64,000 nucleotides of DNA, taken from assembly GCF_002751875.1 (NCBI RefSeq), contig NZ_NMZM01000006.1, forward strand, positions 186,001-250,000, read 5' to 3'. Under the pieces are notes generated by a model. The model had not been told where the DNA came from and did no database searches. It was given only the letters and a program-made list of their open reading frames with translations. This document shows, piece by piece, positions 17,839 through 27,380 of the stretch (position 1 is the first letter of the stretch; each line of letters starts with the position of its first letter). The stretch is from Oceaniglobus indicus (lineage in GTDB: Bacteria; Pseudomonadota; Alphaproteobacteria; Rhodobacterales; Rhodobacteraceae). The translations under genes and the position numbers were made by a program.

Positions 17839-18879
17839 ATGTTTGACGTTACAGTGCGCGGCGCGGGCATCTTCGGGCTGTCGATCGCCTGGGTCTGCCT
17901 GCAACGCGGCGCGCGGGTGCGCGTGGTCGATCCGCATGGCGTGGCGGCCGGGGCGTCGGGGGGTCTTGTCGGCGCACTTGCGCCGCATACGCCGGAAAAC
18001 TGGAACCCCAAGAAGGCGTTCCAGTTCGACGCATTGATGCGGGCGGGAACGTTCTGGGACGGGGTGCACGAGGCATCGGGCATCGATCCCGGCTATGCCA
18101 GGGCGGGACGGCTGCAACCGGTGCCCGACGATCGGGCGCTTGCCATGGCACGGACCCGCGCCACCAGCGCCCGCGATCTGTGGCAGGGCCATGCGACATG
18201 GCAGGTGGTGCGCGCCGACAGCGTTGGCGACTGGGCGCCGGTGTCGCCCACGGGCTGGCTGATCCATGACACGCTCAGCGCGCGGATCCATCCCCGCAAG
18301 GCCAGTGGCGCGCTGGCCGCCGCGTTGCGTGCGGGCGGGGCCGAAATCGCCACGGATGCATCGGACGCGGGGCGCGTGGTCTGGGCCAACGGTGTCGAAG
18401 GCCTGTATGCCCTGACACGGGATCTGAACCGGCCGATGGGCAACGGCGTGAAGGGACAGGCCGCGCTGCTGGACCACGACGCCCGCACGGCCGCACAATT
18501 GTTCGCCGACGGGTTGCACATCGTGCCCCACGCCGACGGCACCACCGCCATCGGATCGACCAGCGAACGCACCTATGACGCAGCAACAACCACGGATGCC
18601 CAACTGGATGATGTGATCGCCCGTGCGCTCGCCGCCTTTCCGGTGCTGGCCGGGGCGCGGGTTCTGGAACGCTGGGCCGGGGTGCGCCCCCGCGCGCCCA
18701 GCCGGGCGCCGATGCTGGGGCCATGGCCGGGGCGCGCGGGGCATTTCATTGCCAACGGCGGCTTCAAGATCGGCTTTGGCGTCGCGCCGGGGGTCGCAGA
18801 CGTGATGGCCGACCTGATGCTGGACGGCATCGACCGGATCCCCGACGGCTTTCGCGTCGAGGACAACCTGCCCCGGTGA
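17839..18879 (+). CDS. FAD-dependent oxidoreductase, MnmC2-like
   Basis: 346 aa DAO-superfamily flavoprotein. The FAD motif VRGAGIFGLSIAW is near residue 5, followed by GASGGLVGALAPHTPENWN, which is a hallmark of MnmC C-terminal domains, and ending with IANGGFKIGFGVAPGVA. By family and by being divergent to mnmD it probably removes the carboxymethyl group of cmnm5U34 to give nm5U34. The start at 17839 (MFDVTVRGAG) leaves no spurious N-terminus. Confidence 0.82.
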   Translation: MFDVTVRGAGIFGLSIAWVCLQRGARVRVVDPHGVAAGASGGLVGALAPHTPENWNPKKAFQFDALMRAGTFWDGVHEASGIDPGYARAGRLQPVPDDRALAMARTRATSARDLWQGHATWQVVRADSVGDWAPVSPTGWLIHDTLSARIHPRKASGALAAALRAGGAEIATDASDAGRVVWANGVEGLYALTRDLNRPMGNGVKGQAALLDHDARTAAQLFADGLHIVPHADGTTAIGSTSERTYDAATTTDAQLDDVIARALAAFPVLAGARVLERWAGVRPRAPSRAPMLGPWPGRAGHFIANGGFKIGFGVAPGVADVMADLMLDGIDRIPDGFRVEDNLPR

Positions 18880-18934
18880 AACCCGGGCTGACGCCGCGCG
18901 CCACGCGGGCTGATCCGGCCATGAACCGACGACG

Positions 18935-18971
18935 CAAAAAAATACCTGCCGATCCTTCGATCGGCAGGTAT
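18935..18971 (-). terminator. terminator of clpB
   Basis: 13-bp stem ATACCTGCCGATC/GATCGGCAGGTAT with a 4-base loop, followed on the minus strand by TTTTTTT. It is a strong intrinsic terminator 48 bases after the clpB stop. Confidence 0.88.
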
Positions 18972-19019
18972 ATGTTCACAGGCCCGGCAACGACCGTGCC
19001 TTGCCGGTTTGGCGGCCGG

Positions 19020-21635
19020 TCAGTGCACGACCGCGTCTTCCGGCGGCACCCGGTTTGACGATGACACCCGGTCACCGACGATCAGGCCGTCGGGCCCCGC
19101 ACTGACCACCACGGTCGCGCCATCCTGCACATCGCCGGCCAGAATCATCTCGGCCAGCTGATCCTGCAACGCACGCTGGATCACCCGCTTCAGCGGACGC
19201 GCACCGAACACCGGATCATAGCCTTCGTCGGCCAGCCACTGCTTGGCGCCCGCATCCAGATCCAGCGTGATCTTGCGACCCGCAAGCCGCTTTTGCAGCA
19301 GCCCGATCTGGATATCGACGATGCCGCCCATATCCTCGCGTCCCAGCCGGTCGAAGATGACCGTTTCGTCCAGACGGTTCAGGAACTCGGGGCGGAAGTG
19401 GGCCCGCACCGCATCCATCACGTCGCGCTTGGCCGTTGCGCTGTCGGCGCCTTCGGGCAGTTGGCTGAGCGCCTGCGACCCGAGGTTGGACGTCAGGATG
19501 ATCAGCGTCTGCTTGAAGTCGACGCGATGCCCCTGACCATCGGTCAGCACACCGTCGTCCAGCACCTGCAACAGCACGTTGAAGACATCGGGGTGCGCCT
19601 TTTCGACCTCGTCGAACAGCACGACCTGATAGGGCCGACGCCGCACCGCTTCGGTCAGCACGCCGCCTTCGTCATATCCGACATAGCCCGGAGGGGCGCC
19701 GATCAGGCGTGCGACCGCGTGCTTTTCCATGAATTCGGACATGTCGATCCGCACCATGGCGCTGTCGTCATCGAACAGGTATTCGGCCAGGGCCTTGGTC
19801 AGTTCGGTCTTGCCGACGCCCGTCGGCCCGAGGAACAGGAAGCTGCCCAGCGGGCGCGCCTCGTCGTTCAGACCGGCACGGGCGCGACGTACGGCGTTGG
19901 CCACGGCCTTGACCGCCGTATGCTGGCCGATCACGCGCTGACCGATGGCCTCTTCCATGCGAAGCAGCTTGTCGCGTTCGCCTTCCAGCATCTTGGACAT
20001 CGGGATACCGGTCCAGCGTTCGACGACGCTGGCGATCTGCTCGGGGCGCACGGCCTCTTCGACCATCACGTCCGAGTCGGAGTCCTCGATATCGCTCAAC
20101 TGCCGTTCCAGACCGGGAATCACGCCGTAAGACAGCTCTCCGGCCTTCGCCAGATCGCCTTCACGCTTCGCGATATCCAGATCGGCACGGGCCCGGTCGA
20201 GCTTTTCCTTGATCCCCCGCGCGCCTTCCAGCTTGTCACGGTCGGCCTGCCATTGCGCCGTCATCTCGGCACTGCGCTCCTGCAACGCCGACAGGTCCTT
20301 CTCCAACGCTTCCAGCCGGTCCTTGGACGCCTGGTCGTCTTCCTTCTTCAGCGCCTCGGCCTCGATCTGCTTTTGCAGGATGTCGCGGTCCAGCGCATCC
20401 AGCGCCTCGGGCTTGGAATCCACCTCCATCCGCAGACGGCTGGCGGCTTCGTCCATAAGGTCGATCGCCTTGTCGGGCAGGAACCGGTCGGTGATATAGC
20501 GGTGCGACAGGGTCGCCGCGGCCACCAATGCGCTGTCGGAAATCCGGACACCGTGGTGCAGTTCGTATTTCTCCTTGATGCCGCGCAGGATCGAAATCGT
20601 ATCCTCGACCGTCGGCTCGTCCACCATCACGGGTTGGAACCGCCGGGCAAGGGCCGCGTCCTTTTCGACATACTTGCGGTATTCATCCAGCGTGGTCGCG
20701 CCGACACAGTGCAACTCACCGCGCGCCAGTGACGGCTTGATCAGGTTGGCGGCGTCCATGGCGCCGTCGGATTTGCCGGCCCCCACAAGGGTATGCATCT
20801 CGTCGATGAACAGGATGATTTCGCCCGCGGCTTCCGTCACCTCGTTCAGCACGCCCTTCAGACGTTCCTCGAATTCGCCACGGTATTTCGCACCGGCGAT
20901 CAGCGCCCCCATGTCCAGCGCCATCAGCTTCTTGTTGCGCAGGGATTCGGGCACGTCGCCGTTGACGATGCGCAGGGCCAGACCTTCGGCAATGGCGGTT
21001 TTACCCGTGCCGGGTTCACCGATCAGGACCGGGTTGTTCTTGGTCCGGCGCGACAGAACCTGCATCGCGCGACGGATTTCCTCGTCACGGCCGATGATCG
21101 GGTCGATCTTGCCTTCACGGGCGGCTTCGGTCAGGTCGCGCGCGTATTTCTTCAGCGCGTCATAGGCATTTTCGGCAGAAGCCGTGTCGGCCGTCCGCCC
21201 CTTGCGGATGTCGTTGATCGCACCGTTCAGCGTCTGCGCCGACACGCCGGCGCCGATCAGCGCCTCCTGCGCCTTCGACTTGACCATGCAAAGCGCCATC
21301 AGGATCCGTTCCACCGGAACGAAACTGTCGCCGCCCTTTTCGGCCAGCTTTTCGGCTTCGGCCAGAACCTTGCCGGTTTGCGCGTCCAGATAGGTCTGAC
21401 CGGCATCGCCCGTCACCTTCGGCAGCTTGTCGACCGCCAGATCGACCGCCTGACGCACCTGTGCGGCATCGCCGCCAGACCGGGTGATCAGGTTGGCGGC
21501 CAGCCCCTGTTCATCGTCCATCAAGGCTTTGAGCATATGCTCGGGCGCAAGCCGCTGGTGGCTTTCGCGCATCGCGATCGTCTGGGCGGCCTGAATGAAA
21601 CCGCGCGACCGCTCAGTGAACTTTTCAAGGTTCAT
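19020..21635 (-). CDS. clpB: ATP-dependent disaggregase ClpB
   Basis: 871 aa. The N domain (1-150) begins [20 protein letters not shown]1 carries Walker A GEPGTGKT and [14 protein letters not shown], followed by the coiled-coil M domain. AAA2 carries [15 protein letters not shown] and the [16 protein letters not shown] motif. With DnaK it resolves aggregates after heat shock. GGAGACGACC precedes the ATG at 21635. An RpoH-type promoter lies upstream. Confidence 0.97.
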   Translation of the reverse strand: MNLEKFTERSRGFIQAAQTIAMRESHQRLAPEHMLKALMDDEQGLAANLITRSGGDAAQVRQAVDLAVDKLPKVTGDAGQTYLDAQTGKVLAEAEKLAEKGGDSFVPVERILMALCMVKSKAQEALIGAGVSAQTLNGAINDIRKGRTADTASAENAYDALKKYARDLTEAAREGKIDPIIGRDEEIRRAMQVLSRRTKNNPVLIGEPGTGKTAIAEGLALRIVNGDVPESLRNKKLMALDMGALIAGAKYRGEFEERLKGVLNEVTEAAGEIILFIDEMHTLVGAGKSDGAMDAANLIKPSLARGELHCVGATTLDEYRKYVEKDAALARRFQPVMVDEPTVEDTISILRGIKEKYELHHGVRISDSALVAAATLSHRYITDRFLPDKAIDLMDEAASRLRMEVDSKPEALDALDRDILQKQIEAEALKKEDDQASKDRLEALEKDLSALQERSAEMTAQWQADRDKLEGARGIKEKLDRARADLDIAKREGDLAKAGELSYGVIPGLERQLSDIEDSDSDVMVEEAVRPEQIASVVERWTGIPMSKMLEGERDKLLRMEEAIGQRVIGQHTAVKAVANAVRRARAGLNDEARPLGSFLFLGPTGVGKTELTKALAEYLFDDDSAMVRIDMSEFMEKHAVARLIGAPPGYVGYDEGGVLTEAVRRRPYQVVLFDEVEKAHPDVFNVLLQVLDDGVLTDGQGHRVDFKQTLIILTSNLGSQALSQLPEGADSATAKRDVMDAVRAHFRPEFLNRLDETVIFDRLGREDMGGIVDIQIGLLQKRLAGRKITLDLDAGAKQWLADEGYDPVFGARPLKRVIQRALQDQLAEMILAGDVQDGATVVVSAGPDGLIVGDRVSSSNRVPPEDAVVH

Positions 21636-21717
21636 GGTCGTCTCCTCATGGTTAAGCGCCTGTGCCTTGCCGTGCCCGCAGTGCGGCACACGGGCCCTGG
21701 CAGGCCTTGCCGAACTG

Positions 21718-21746
21718 AAATGGGAAGCCGCCGTGGCTGTGTCAAG
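21718..21746 (-). promoter_or_regulatory. sigma32 (RpoH)-type heat-shock promoter of clpB
   Basis: On the minus strand CTTG (21746-21743), 18 bases, then CCCATTT (21724-21718). This fits the alphaproteobacterial RpoH consensus CTTG-N17/18-CYTAT, and clpB is a classic member of that regulon. Predicted leader of about 75 bases. Confidence 0.65.
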
Positions 21747-21786
21747 ACAGCAACAGGTGCGTTGCGCATCGACAACGGAAAGAACA

Positions 21787-22092
21787 ATGGTGAAGCAGCC
21801 GGAACTGAAAATAACCGAGGTCGAGATCGACGGATTGGCCATCACGCACCACCCGCCGCACCACCATGCGCGGGTGCGATTCCGATACGGCCTGAGTGGC
21901 GCAACCGGGACGATGACAGCCAACCTCCTCTGCACCAGCACCTTGCCCGCCGACGCCCAGCCGGAACGTCTGCGGGCCGATCTGGTGAAGCATGGATTGG
22001 GACAGTTGCGCCGGATGCCCGAGATCTGGCTGGGGCGGGCGCGGATATCGATGGCATTGACGCCGGATGATCACGGCACGCCGGCCGCCTGA
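21787..22092 (+). CDS. small conserved-looking protein of unknown function
   Basis: 101 aa, soluble. [20 protein letters not shown] is followed by a histidine cluster (HHPPHHH), then [11 protein letters not shown] and a C-terminal helix [22 protein letters not shown]. Divergent from clpB. The next gene shows the same order of features, so the two may be distant paralogues. I do not recognise the family. Confidence 0.68.
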   Translation: MVKQPELKITEVEIDGLAITHHPPHHHARVRFRYGLSGATGTMTANLLCTSTLPADAQPERLRADLVKHGLGQLRRMPEIWLGRARISMALTPDDHGTPAA

Positions 22093-22113
22093 TCGGCCCG
22101 CATGACGCGGAAC

Positions 22114-22122
22114 TTATCCACA
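22114..22122 (+). promoter_or_regulatory. single perfect DnaA box
   Basis: TTATCCACA, the exact DnaA consensus, between two small genes. No second box or AT-rich unwinding region is visible, so this is not an origin. At one site in 64 kb it may be chance or a titration or regulatory site. Confidence 0.3.
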
Positions 22123-22185
22123 GGCATCGGCGTTCGGTCATCAACCAACTGAAAGTCCCACGCGCACAGGTAAGGGCAAGACAAC

Positions 22186-22434
22186 ATGATCGTTCTCGAA
22201 TCCATCATCTCGCACGTTTCCCGCAATCGCGACTTCGGCATGATCGAAGCGCGCGTCACGCTGTTCGCGAAGACCCACAAGGGTCAGCCGCCGCATCCCG
22301 TGCGGATCCGCACCCATGTGCCGGCCCGCGGAAATGCACCGTTGCGCCAAAGGCTGGTGGCCGAGGCCACGCTTCTTGCGGCGTTCCTGCGGCGCGAGAA
22401 ATATGACGGTCGCACGGCAAGAACCGCGGCCTGA
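22186..22434 (+). CDS. small basic protein of unknown function
   Basis: 82 aa. MIVLESIISHVSRNRDFGMI is followed by EARVTLFAKTHKG and a C-terminal helix PLRQRLVAEATLLAAFLRRE. The layout resembles the 101-aa protein just upstream. A reasonable ribosome site (TAAGGGCAAG) precedes the ATG. It ends at its own terminator before pyrF. Confidence 0.7.
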   Translation: MIVLESIISHVSRNRDFGMIEARVTLFAKTHKGQPPHPVRIRTHVPARGNAPLRQRLVAEATLLAAFLRREKYDGRTARTAA

Positions 22435-22459
22435 CACCGCTCTCCCTGTTGCACCGCGT

Positions 22460-22485
22460 GTCCGCAGGCGTAAAAGCCTGCGGAC
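22460..22485 (+). terminator. terminator between the small gene and pyrF
   Basis: 10-bp stem GTCCGCAGGC/GCCTGCGGAC with loop GTAAAA, followed by GCTTTCGTT, 25 bases after the upstream stop. Confidence 0.65.
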
Positions 22486-22515
22486 GCTTTCGTTCAGACC
22501 CGGGGGAGATGGGCA

Positions 22516-23229
22516 ATGACTTCAGACGACCGTTTGATCGTGGCACTCGACGTGCCGAACGCAATTGCCGGCATGGAGTTGGTCGCCCAACTGGGGGATT
22601 CCGTGGGGTTCTACAAGATCGGGCTGGGCATGCTGACCGGCGGCGGCATGGGTCTGGCCATGGAGTTGATGGACGAACACGACAAGCGGATCTTTATGGA
22701 TCTCAAGCTGTTCGACATCGGCGCCACCGTCGAAGCGGCAGTGCGCGGGTTGTCGCAGTTCAACCTGGATTTCCTGACCGTTCACGGCGACCCCCATGTC
22801 GTGCGCGCCGCCCGCAACGGGGCCGCGAACAGCCGCACCAAGATCCTTGCGGTAACGATCCTGACCTCGCTTGATCGTGGCGACCTCGATGCATCGCTGA
22901 TGCGTGACGGTGCGGTGCCTGATCTGGTGGTCGATCGCGCCGCCCGCGCGCTCGAGGCGGGGGCAGATGGCGTGATCGCGTCCCCCCAAGAGGCTGCCGC
23001 CATCCGCGCCCTGCCCGAGGCGGAAGGCAGGCTGATCGTGACCCCCGGCGTCCGCCCCGCCGGAACCGCAAGCGACGATCAGAAACGCGTCGCAACGCCC
23101 GCCGAAGCCCTGCGCGCGGGCGCGGATCACGTGGTCATCGGGCGGCCCATCTGGCAAGCCGCCGACCCCCGCGCCGCCGCGCGCATGGTGGTTGAGGAGA
23201 TGTCGCAGACCGCACCCTCCAACGCCTGA
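22516..23229 (+). CDS. pyrF: orotidine-5'-phosphate decarboxylase
   Basis: 237 aa TIM barrel, last step of UMP synthesis. The catalytic array DLKLFDIG (D62, K64, D67) is complete. N-terminal LIVALDVPN and C-terminal VTPGVRP and VIGRPIWQA (phosphate-binding) are present. A ribosome site GGGGGAGA precedes the ATG. Confidence 0.96.
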   Translation: MTSDDRLIVALDVPNAIAGMELVAQLGDSVGFYKIGLGMLTGGGMGLAMELMDEHDKRIFMDLKLFDIGATVEAAVRGLSQFNLDFLTVHGDPHVVRAARNGAANSRTKILAVTILTSLDRGDLDASLMRDGAVPDLVVDRAARALEAGADGVIASPQEAAAIRALPEAEGRLIVTPGVRPAGTASDDQKRVATPAEALRAGADHVVIGRPIWQAADPRAAARMVVEEMSQTAPSNA

Positions 23230-23245
23230 CCCAATCGCGTGCAAG

Positions 23246-23281
23246 GGCGTTCGACGACATGTCCCGATATCGTCGAACGCC
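23246..23281 (+). terminator. hairpin downstream of pyrF
   Basis: Perfect 12-bp stem GGCGTTCGACGA/TCGTCGAACGCC with a 12-base loop, 17 bases after the pyrF stop and between it and the convergent NfeD gene. No T run on either side. Confidence 0.55.
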
Positions 23282-23299
23282 TCGAGGTGCCGAGGCGGT

Positions 23300-23584
23300 T
23301 CAGTCGTTGATGTCGTGGTCGTAGTATTTGATCTGACCGTGACGCACGCCGAAAAAGCGGCGCAACGCGATCCAGCCGACCAGCGACAGCACGGCGAAAA
23401 ACAGCAGCGTCAAGGGCCACGACCCCGCCAACCACATCGCCATGGGTCCGCCGATCAGGAACACCAGCGCGACGATCCCGGCGCCGATGGCAAACCCCAG
23501 AAGCACAAAACCGGGCAGCAGAACCTCGGCGATGCCCAGAACGACCGCCGCAACCGCCCAGACCCACCAGTCAGACCAGGTCAC
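23300..23584 (-). CDS. NfeD-like membrane protein
   Basis: 94 aa: hydrophobic helices (VWAVAAVVLGIAEVLLPGFVLLG and a following hairpin) then a short charged tail. The short, protease-less NfeD form is encoded with SPFH partners. Its ATG overlaps the stop of the SPFH gene by 4 bases, so they are made together as a membrane-microdomain pair. Confidence 0.88.
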   Translation of the reverse strand: MTWSDWWVWAVAAVVLGIAEVLLPGFVLLGFAIGAGIVALVFLIGGPMAMWLAGSWPLTLLFFAVLSLVGWIALRRFFGVRHGQIKYYDHDIND

Positions 23585-24495
23585 GACCGCGCCCCGAACA
23601 TCATCTTGAACGCATCGCGGAACGAATCGACCGCATCCGACGGCAGGATCACGGTCTGCGTGCCGTCCTTTTCCGAGATCCGGCCCAGCGCCTCGACCTG
23701 TTTCAACGCCACCTGGTATTGCGCCGCCTCCATCCCGTTGTCGCGAATCGCCTCGGCAACCACGCCCGTGGCATAGGCTTCGGCGTCAGCCTGGATGCGC
23801 CGCGCCTTGGACACCTGTTCGGCGGCATAAAGCTCGGCATCCGCGGCCAGTTCGACGGCGCGCTTCTTGCCTTCGGCCTCGGTCACATGGGCGCGGCGGG
23901 CGCGTTCGGCATTCAACTGCTGCAACATCGCCTCGCGGGTCGATTGGTCCAGGTTCACGTCCAGCAATTCGGCGCGCGTCACCTCGATGCCCCAGTCGTC
24001 GACGGCATATTCCACCTGGGTCTGGATCTTGCCGATCAGCTCGGCACGGTTGCTCTGCACCTCGTCCAGCTCCATCATCCCGATCTCGGCCCGCACGATC
24101 CCGGCGACCACCGTTGCAATCGCGGCATCGACATCGCGGATCCGATAGACCGTCTTTTCAGGTTCCAGGATGCGATAGAAGACCGATGTTTCCACCCGCA
24201 CCAGAACGTTGTCGCGTGTGATCGCGTCCTGTTCGGCATTCGGCAACTGACGCTCCAGGATCGAAACCTTGTGCGCCACCTGGTCCAGAAACGGCACGAT
24301 AAGGTTGATCCCCGGCCCCAGAACCGCCCGCAGCCGGCCCAGCCGTTCCACGACATACTTGTCCGATTGCGGCACGATCCGCACGCCCAACAGGACACAG
24401 ACGATGATGAAGACGGCCAGCACGATCACGAAGATGTTGCTGCCCACGAAACCCAACAGGACTTCTTCCAAACGATATCCTCCGACCAATGCCAC
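23581..24495 (-). CDS. SPFH/band 7 protein, QmcA-like
   Basis: 304 aa. One N-terminal membrane helix (FVIVLAVFIIVCVLLGV), then the SPFH domain (IVPQSDKYVVERLGRL, RDNVLVRVETSVFYRI) and a long alanine/glutamate-rich coiled coil (VTEAEGKKRAVELAADAE). Such proteins form large oligomers at the inner membrane and modulate proteases such as FtsH. Coupled to the NfeD gene. Confidence 0.92.
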   Translation of the reverse strand: MALVGGYRLEEVLLGFVGSNIFVIVLAVFIIVCVLLGVRIVPQSDKYVVERLGRLRAVLGPGINLIVPFLDQVAHKVSILERQLPNAEQDAITRDNVLVRVETSVFYRILEPEKTVYRIRDVDAAIATVVAGIVRAEIGMMELDEVQSNRAELIGKIQTQVEYAVDDWGIEVTRAELLDVNLDQSTREAMLQQLNAERARRAHVTEAEGKKRAVELAADAELYAAEQVSKARRIQADAEAYATGVVAEAIRDNGMEAAQYQVALKQVEALGRISEKDGTQTVILPSDAVDSFRDAFKMMFGARS

Positions 24496-24517
24496 GCACG
24501 CTGGCCATCAGGATAAA

Positions 24518-25000
24518 CTAGCCGGCGCCGGTTTCATCAAGGTAAATTCGCAACCGGGCCTGCAACGACGGCACGGCGTCCGAGAGGCGCAGAAACTGAT
24601 CGACCCGCATCTGCCGCCAGCACTGGCCCTCGTTGCCGAGGCGGATGCGGTTCAGATCCAGATCGGGCAGGTCGGCCACGAAGAACCAGACCGGCCCGCG
24701 CTCGGGCCCATTCGTCTGGAATTCGCGCCGCCATCCGATCACGTCAGCCGAAAGACGCAGGCCCAACTCCTCGCGGGTTTCACGCAGGGCACATTCCTCG
24801 GGCGTCTCGTCGCCCTCGCGGCCACCGCCGGGCAGATCCCAGTGAGCCGGAAACAGGATATCAGGCTTGTTGTCGCGCAGGATCGTGATCAACTTGCCGT
24901 GCGACAGCAACACCAGCTTGGCGCCTGCAAAACTCTCTGTGGTCAAGGCTCCGCCCCCCGCGATAAAGTGGTGCGGCACCCAGTCCGCATGTTCCGACAT
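24518..25000 (-). CDS. NUDIX hydrolase
   Basis: 160 aa. The Nudix box is clear: GGGREGDETPEECALRETREELGL (Gx5Ex7REUxEExGU) about 60 residues in, after FPAHWDLPGG. The substrate, a nucleoside diphosphate derivative, is unknown. An in-frame ATG at 25024 would add 8 residues; neither has a strong ribosome site. Divergent from dinB, 38 bases apart. Confidence 0.87.
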   Translation of the reverse strand: MSEHADWVPHHFIAGGGALTTESFAGAKLVLLSHGKLITILRDNKPDILFPAHWDLPGGGREGDETPEECALRETREELGLRLSADVIGWRREFQTNGPERGPVWFFVADLPDLDLNRIRLGNEGQCWRQMRVDQFLRLSDAVPSLQARLRIYLDETGAG

Positions 25001-25038
25001 GCGATCCGGTCGCATCGATACCATCGAAGGCCACGCCC

Positions 25039-26289
25039 ATGCCCGCCCTCTGCCGCGACTGTCTTACCCCTTTCGAAACCAAAGGGCGATGCCCTGCCTG
25101 CGCCTCGCCGCGCACGCTGTCCCATCCCGAATTATGGGACCTTTCGATCGCCCACATGGATTGCGACGCCTTCTATGCCAGCGTCGAAAAGCGCGACAAC
25201 CCGGCGATCCGCGACAAGCCGGTCATCATCGGCGGCGGCCGGCGGGGCGTCGTCTCGACCGCGTGCTACATCGCGCGAATCAAGGGCGTTCGTTCAGCCA
25301 TGCCGATGTTCCAGGCGCTGAAGCTCTGCCCCGAAGCGGTGGTCGTGAAGGGACGAATGGACGTCTATGCCAAGGTGTCGCGGCAGATCCGCGCCCTGAT
25401 GGATGAGCTGACACCCGTGGTCGAACCCCTCTCGCTGGACGAGGCGTTCATGGACCTCACCGGCACCGCCCGCCTGCACGGCGCCCCACCGGCCGTGGTC
25501 CTGGCCGGGCTGGTCCGGCGGATGCAGCGCGAGATCGGCATCACCGGATCGATCGGTCTGTCGCACAACAAGTTCCTGGCCAAGGTCGCGTCCGACCTGG
25601 ACAAACCGCGCGGTTTCTCAGTGATCGGCGTCGCCGAGACACAAGATTTCCTGCGTGACAAACCGATCGGCCTGATCTGGGGAATCGGCGCCGTGTCCCA
25701 GAAATCGCTGGAGAACGCGGGCGTACGCACCTTCGCAGACCTGTTGCGCTGGGAACGGCGTGATCTCATCGCGCGCTTCGGCGCCATGGGAGAGCGGTTG
25801 TGGCACCTCGCCCGCGGCGAAGACCGGCGTCGCGTTTCCGCCCATGCGCCGGTCAAGGGCATCTCGAACGAGACGACATTCCACGAAGACACCGACGATC
25901 CCGACATCCTCGACGGGCATATCTGGCGCCTGGCCGAAAAGGTCAGCGCCCGCGCCAAGGCCAAGGGGATCGAGGGGCGCGTCGTCACCCTGAAACTCAA
26001 ACGCGCCAACCACACCCTCCTCAGCCGCCGCGTGACGCTGCACGATCCGACCCAGACCGCCGACCGCATCTATCGCACGGCGCGCGAATTGTTCGGCACG
26101 ACCCATGGCGAAGGCCCGTTCCGGCTGCTGGGTGTCGGGCTGTCCGATCTGGCGCCCCAGGGTGGCCCCGCCTCGGCCGACCTGCTCGATCCCGACGCCG
26201 CCCGACGCGAGAACGCCGAACGCGCCGCCGACGCGATCCGCGCCCGTTTCGGGGATCGCGCGATCCTCAAGGGGCGCGCCCTGCGTTGA
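25039..26289 (+). CDS. dinB: DNA polymerase IV with N-terminal zinc ribbon
   Basis: 416 aa Y-family translesion polymerase. Catalytic MDCDAFYASVE (D41) and SLDEAFMDLTG carry the metal ligands; a little-finger domain follows (GRVVTLKLKRANHTLLSRR). Before the polymerase core there are about 35 extra residues with two CxxC pairs (C5, C8, C18, C21) forming a likely zinc ribbon absent from E. coli DinB. No LexA-type box was recognised upstream. Confidence 0.94.
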   Translation: MPALCRDCLTPFETKGRCPACASPRTLSHPELWDLSIAHMDCDAFYASVEKRDNPAIRDKPVIIGGGRRGVVSTACYIARIKGVRSAMPMFQALKLCPEAVVVKGRMDVYAKVSRQIRALMDELTPVVEPLSLDEAFMDLTGTARLHGAPPAVVLAGLVRRMQREIGITGSIGLSHNKFLAKVASDLDKPRGFSVIGVAETQDFLRDKPIGLIWGIGAVSQKSLENAGVRTFADLLRWERRDLIARFGAMGERLWHLARGEDRRRVSAHAPVKGISNETTFHEDTDDPDILDGHIWRLAEKVSARAKAKGIEGRVVTLKLKRANHTLLSRRVTLHDPTQTADRIYRTARELFGTTHGEGPFRLLGVGLSDLAPQGGPASADLLDPDAARRENAERAADAIRARFGDRAILKGRALR

Positions 26290-26321
26290 CACCCCAGCGC
26301 GCCGCCGCCAGGCGCCACGCA

Positions 26322-26358
26322 GGGCTTCTCATTGATCGAAATACTCGCGCCGCAGGCT
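26322..26358 (+). repeat. dispersed repeat, copy 3
   Basis: GGCTTCTCATTGATCGAAAT continuing as ACTCGCGCCGCAGGCTC. It is the most diverged copy, with the T run replaced, and lies 33 bases downstream of dinB in sense orientation. Confidence 0.6.
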
Positions 26359-26371
26359 CCGACGCCGCCGG

Positions 26372-27232
26372 TTACTCCGCCGCCAATGGCACATCCCGAC
26401 GCCCGATCGCAGCCAGTCCCGCGACGATTCCGTCCATCGTGGCCTTGAATGCGGCGAAATCGGCACGCGGCGCAATCCGCGCCTCGTCCATGTAAAGCGC
26501 GCGATCGATCTCGACCTGGATCACGTGGCAATTCTGGGCCGGCCGGCCATAGGTCTGCGCGATATAGGCGCCCGCGAACGGCGTGTTCCGCGCCACCCGC
26601 AGACCCGCCGCGACAAAGGCGGCTTCGACGGCATCGACGATGTCGCCACTGGCGGAAGCACCGAACCGGTCGCCAAGCACCACGTCGGGACGACGCTGAC
26701 CGGCAGGTGCCACCGCATCGATCGCCTCGTGGGGCATGGAATGGCAATCGATCAGTGTGACCGCACCGAATCGGCGGCGCGTGTCGTCAAGGATCCCGCG
26801 CAACGCCGCATGATACGGATGCCAGACGTTAGTCAGGCGTGCCTGTGCCTCGGCCAGCGAGATCTTGCCGCGATAGATCGCCTGCCCCCCGGCCACCACC
26901 CGCGGCACGACCCCCAACCCCGACGCGATACGCGGATTGTGCCCGCCACGGCGCACCCCCTCGATCAGCGCGGGATCCAGTTCCTCGGGTGCGCGGTTCA
27001 GATCCACGAAGGCACGCGGCGCGCGGGCAACCAGAAACGGCGCCCCGGCACCGGGTGCGGCATCGAACAGGCGGTCCACGAAGGCATCTTCCGATGACCG
27101 GATGCGCACCGCATCCAGCTGCGCACGCGCCAGCATCGAATCAGGATAATCGCACCCGGAATGCGGCGATGCAAAGACCGTCGATGTCGTCGGACAGCGC
27201 GGCAGGAACAATTGAAACGGCGATTTCGGCAT
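26372..27232 (-). CDS. N-formylglutamate amidohydrolase family
   Basis: 286 aa. ASPHSGCDYP near the N-terminus, SSEDAFVDRLF, DLNRAPEELDP, TLIDCHSMPHEA and HVIQVEIDRALYMDE are motifs of the HutG-like FGase family, which hydrolyses N-formyl-L-glutamate to glutamate and formate at the end of one histidine degradation route. No other hut gene is near, so the real substrate could be another N-formyl amino acid. Confidence 0.88.
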   Translation of the reverse strand: MPKSPFQLFLPRCPTTSTVFASPHSGCDYPDSMLARAQLDAVRIRSSEDAFVDRLFDAAPGAGAPFLVARAPRAFVDLNRAPEELDPALIEGVRRGGHNPRIASGLGVVPRVVAGGQAIYRGKISLAEAQARLTNVWHPYHAALRGILDDTRRRFGAVTLIDCHSMPHEAIDAVAPAGQRRPDVVLGDRFGASASGDIVDAVEAAFVAAGLRVARNTPFAGAYIAQTYGRPAQNCHVIQVEIDRALYMDEARIAPRADFAAFKATMDGIVAGLAAIGRRDVPLAAE

Positions 27233-27284
27233 CGCGATCCTCCTGCATCGGTTATAGGGCGAAAAAGAGTGATGCCAAAAGCCC

Positions 27285-27313
27285 TTGAACAGGGGCGCCG
27301 TTCCTTTTATAGA
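27285..27313 (+). promoter_or_regulatory. promoter of tRNA-Val
   Basis: TTGAAC (27285-27290), 17-base spacer, TATAGA (27308-27313): a strong sigma70-type promoter about 60 bases before the tRNA. Confidence 0.7.
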
Positions 27314-27380
27314 CCGCGCACCGGCGTGGGTCAGACCCGCGCCCCTGCCGCTTAGTGGTGGGCCGGAAACGGGGCCATAG

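Noticed and set aside
22114-22122. Chromosome origin at the perfect DnaA box
   Set aside because: Only one box, no AT-rich unwinding element and no origin-linked genes such as dnaA, parA or hemE nearby.
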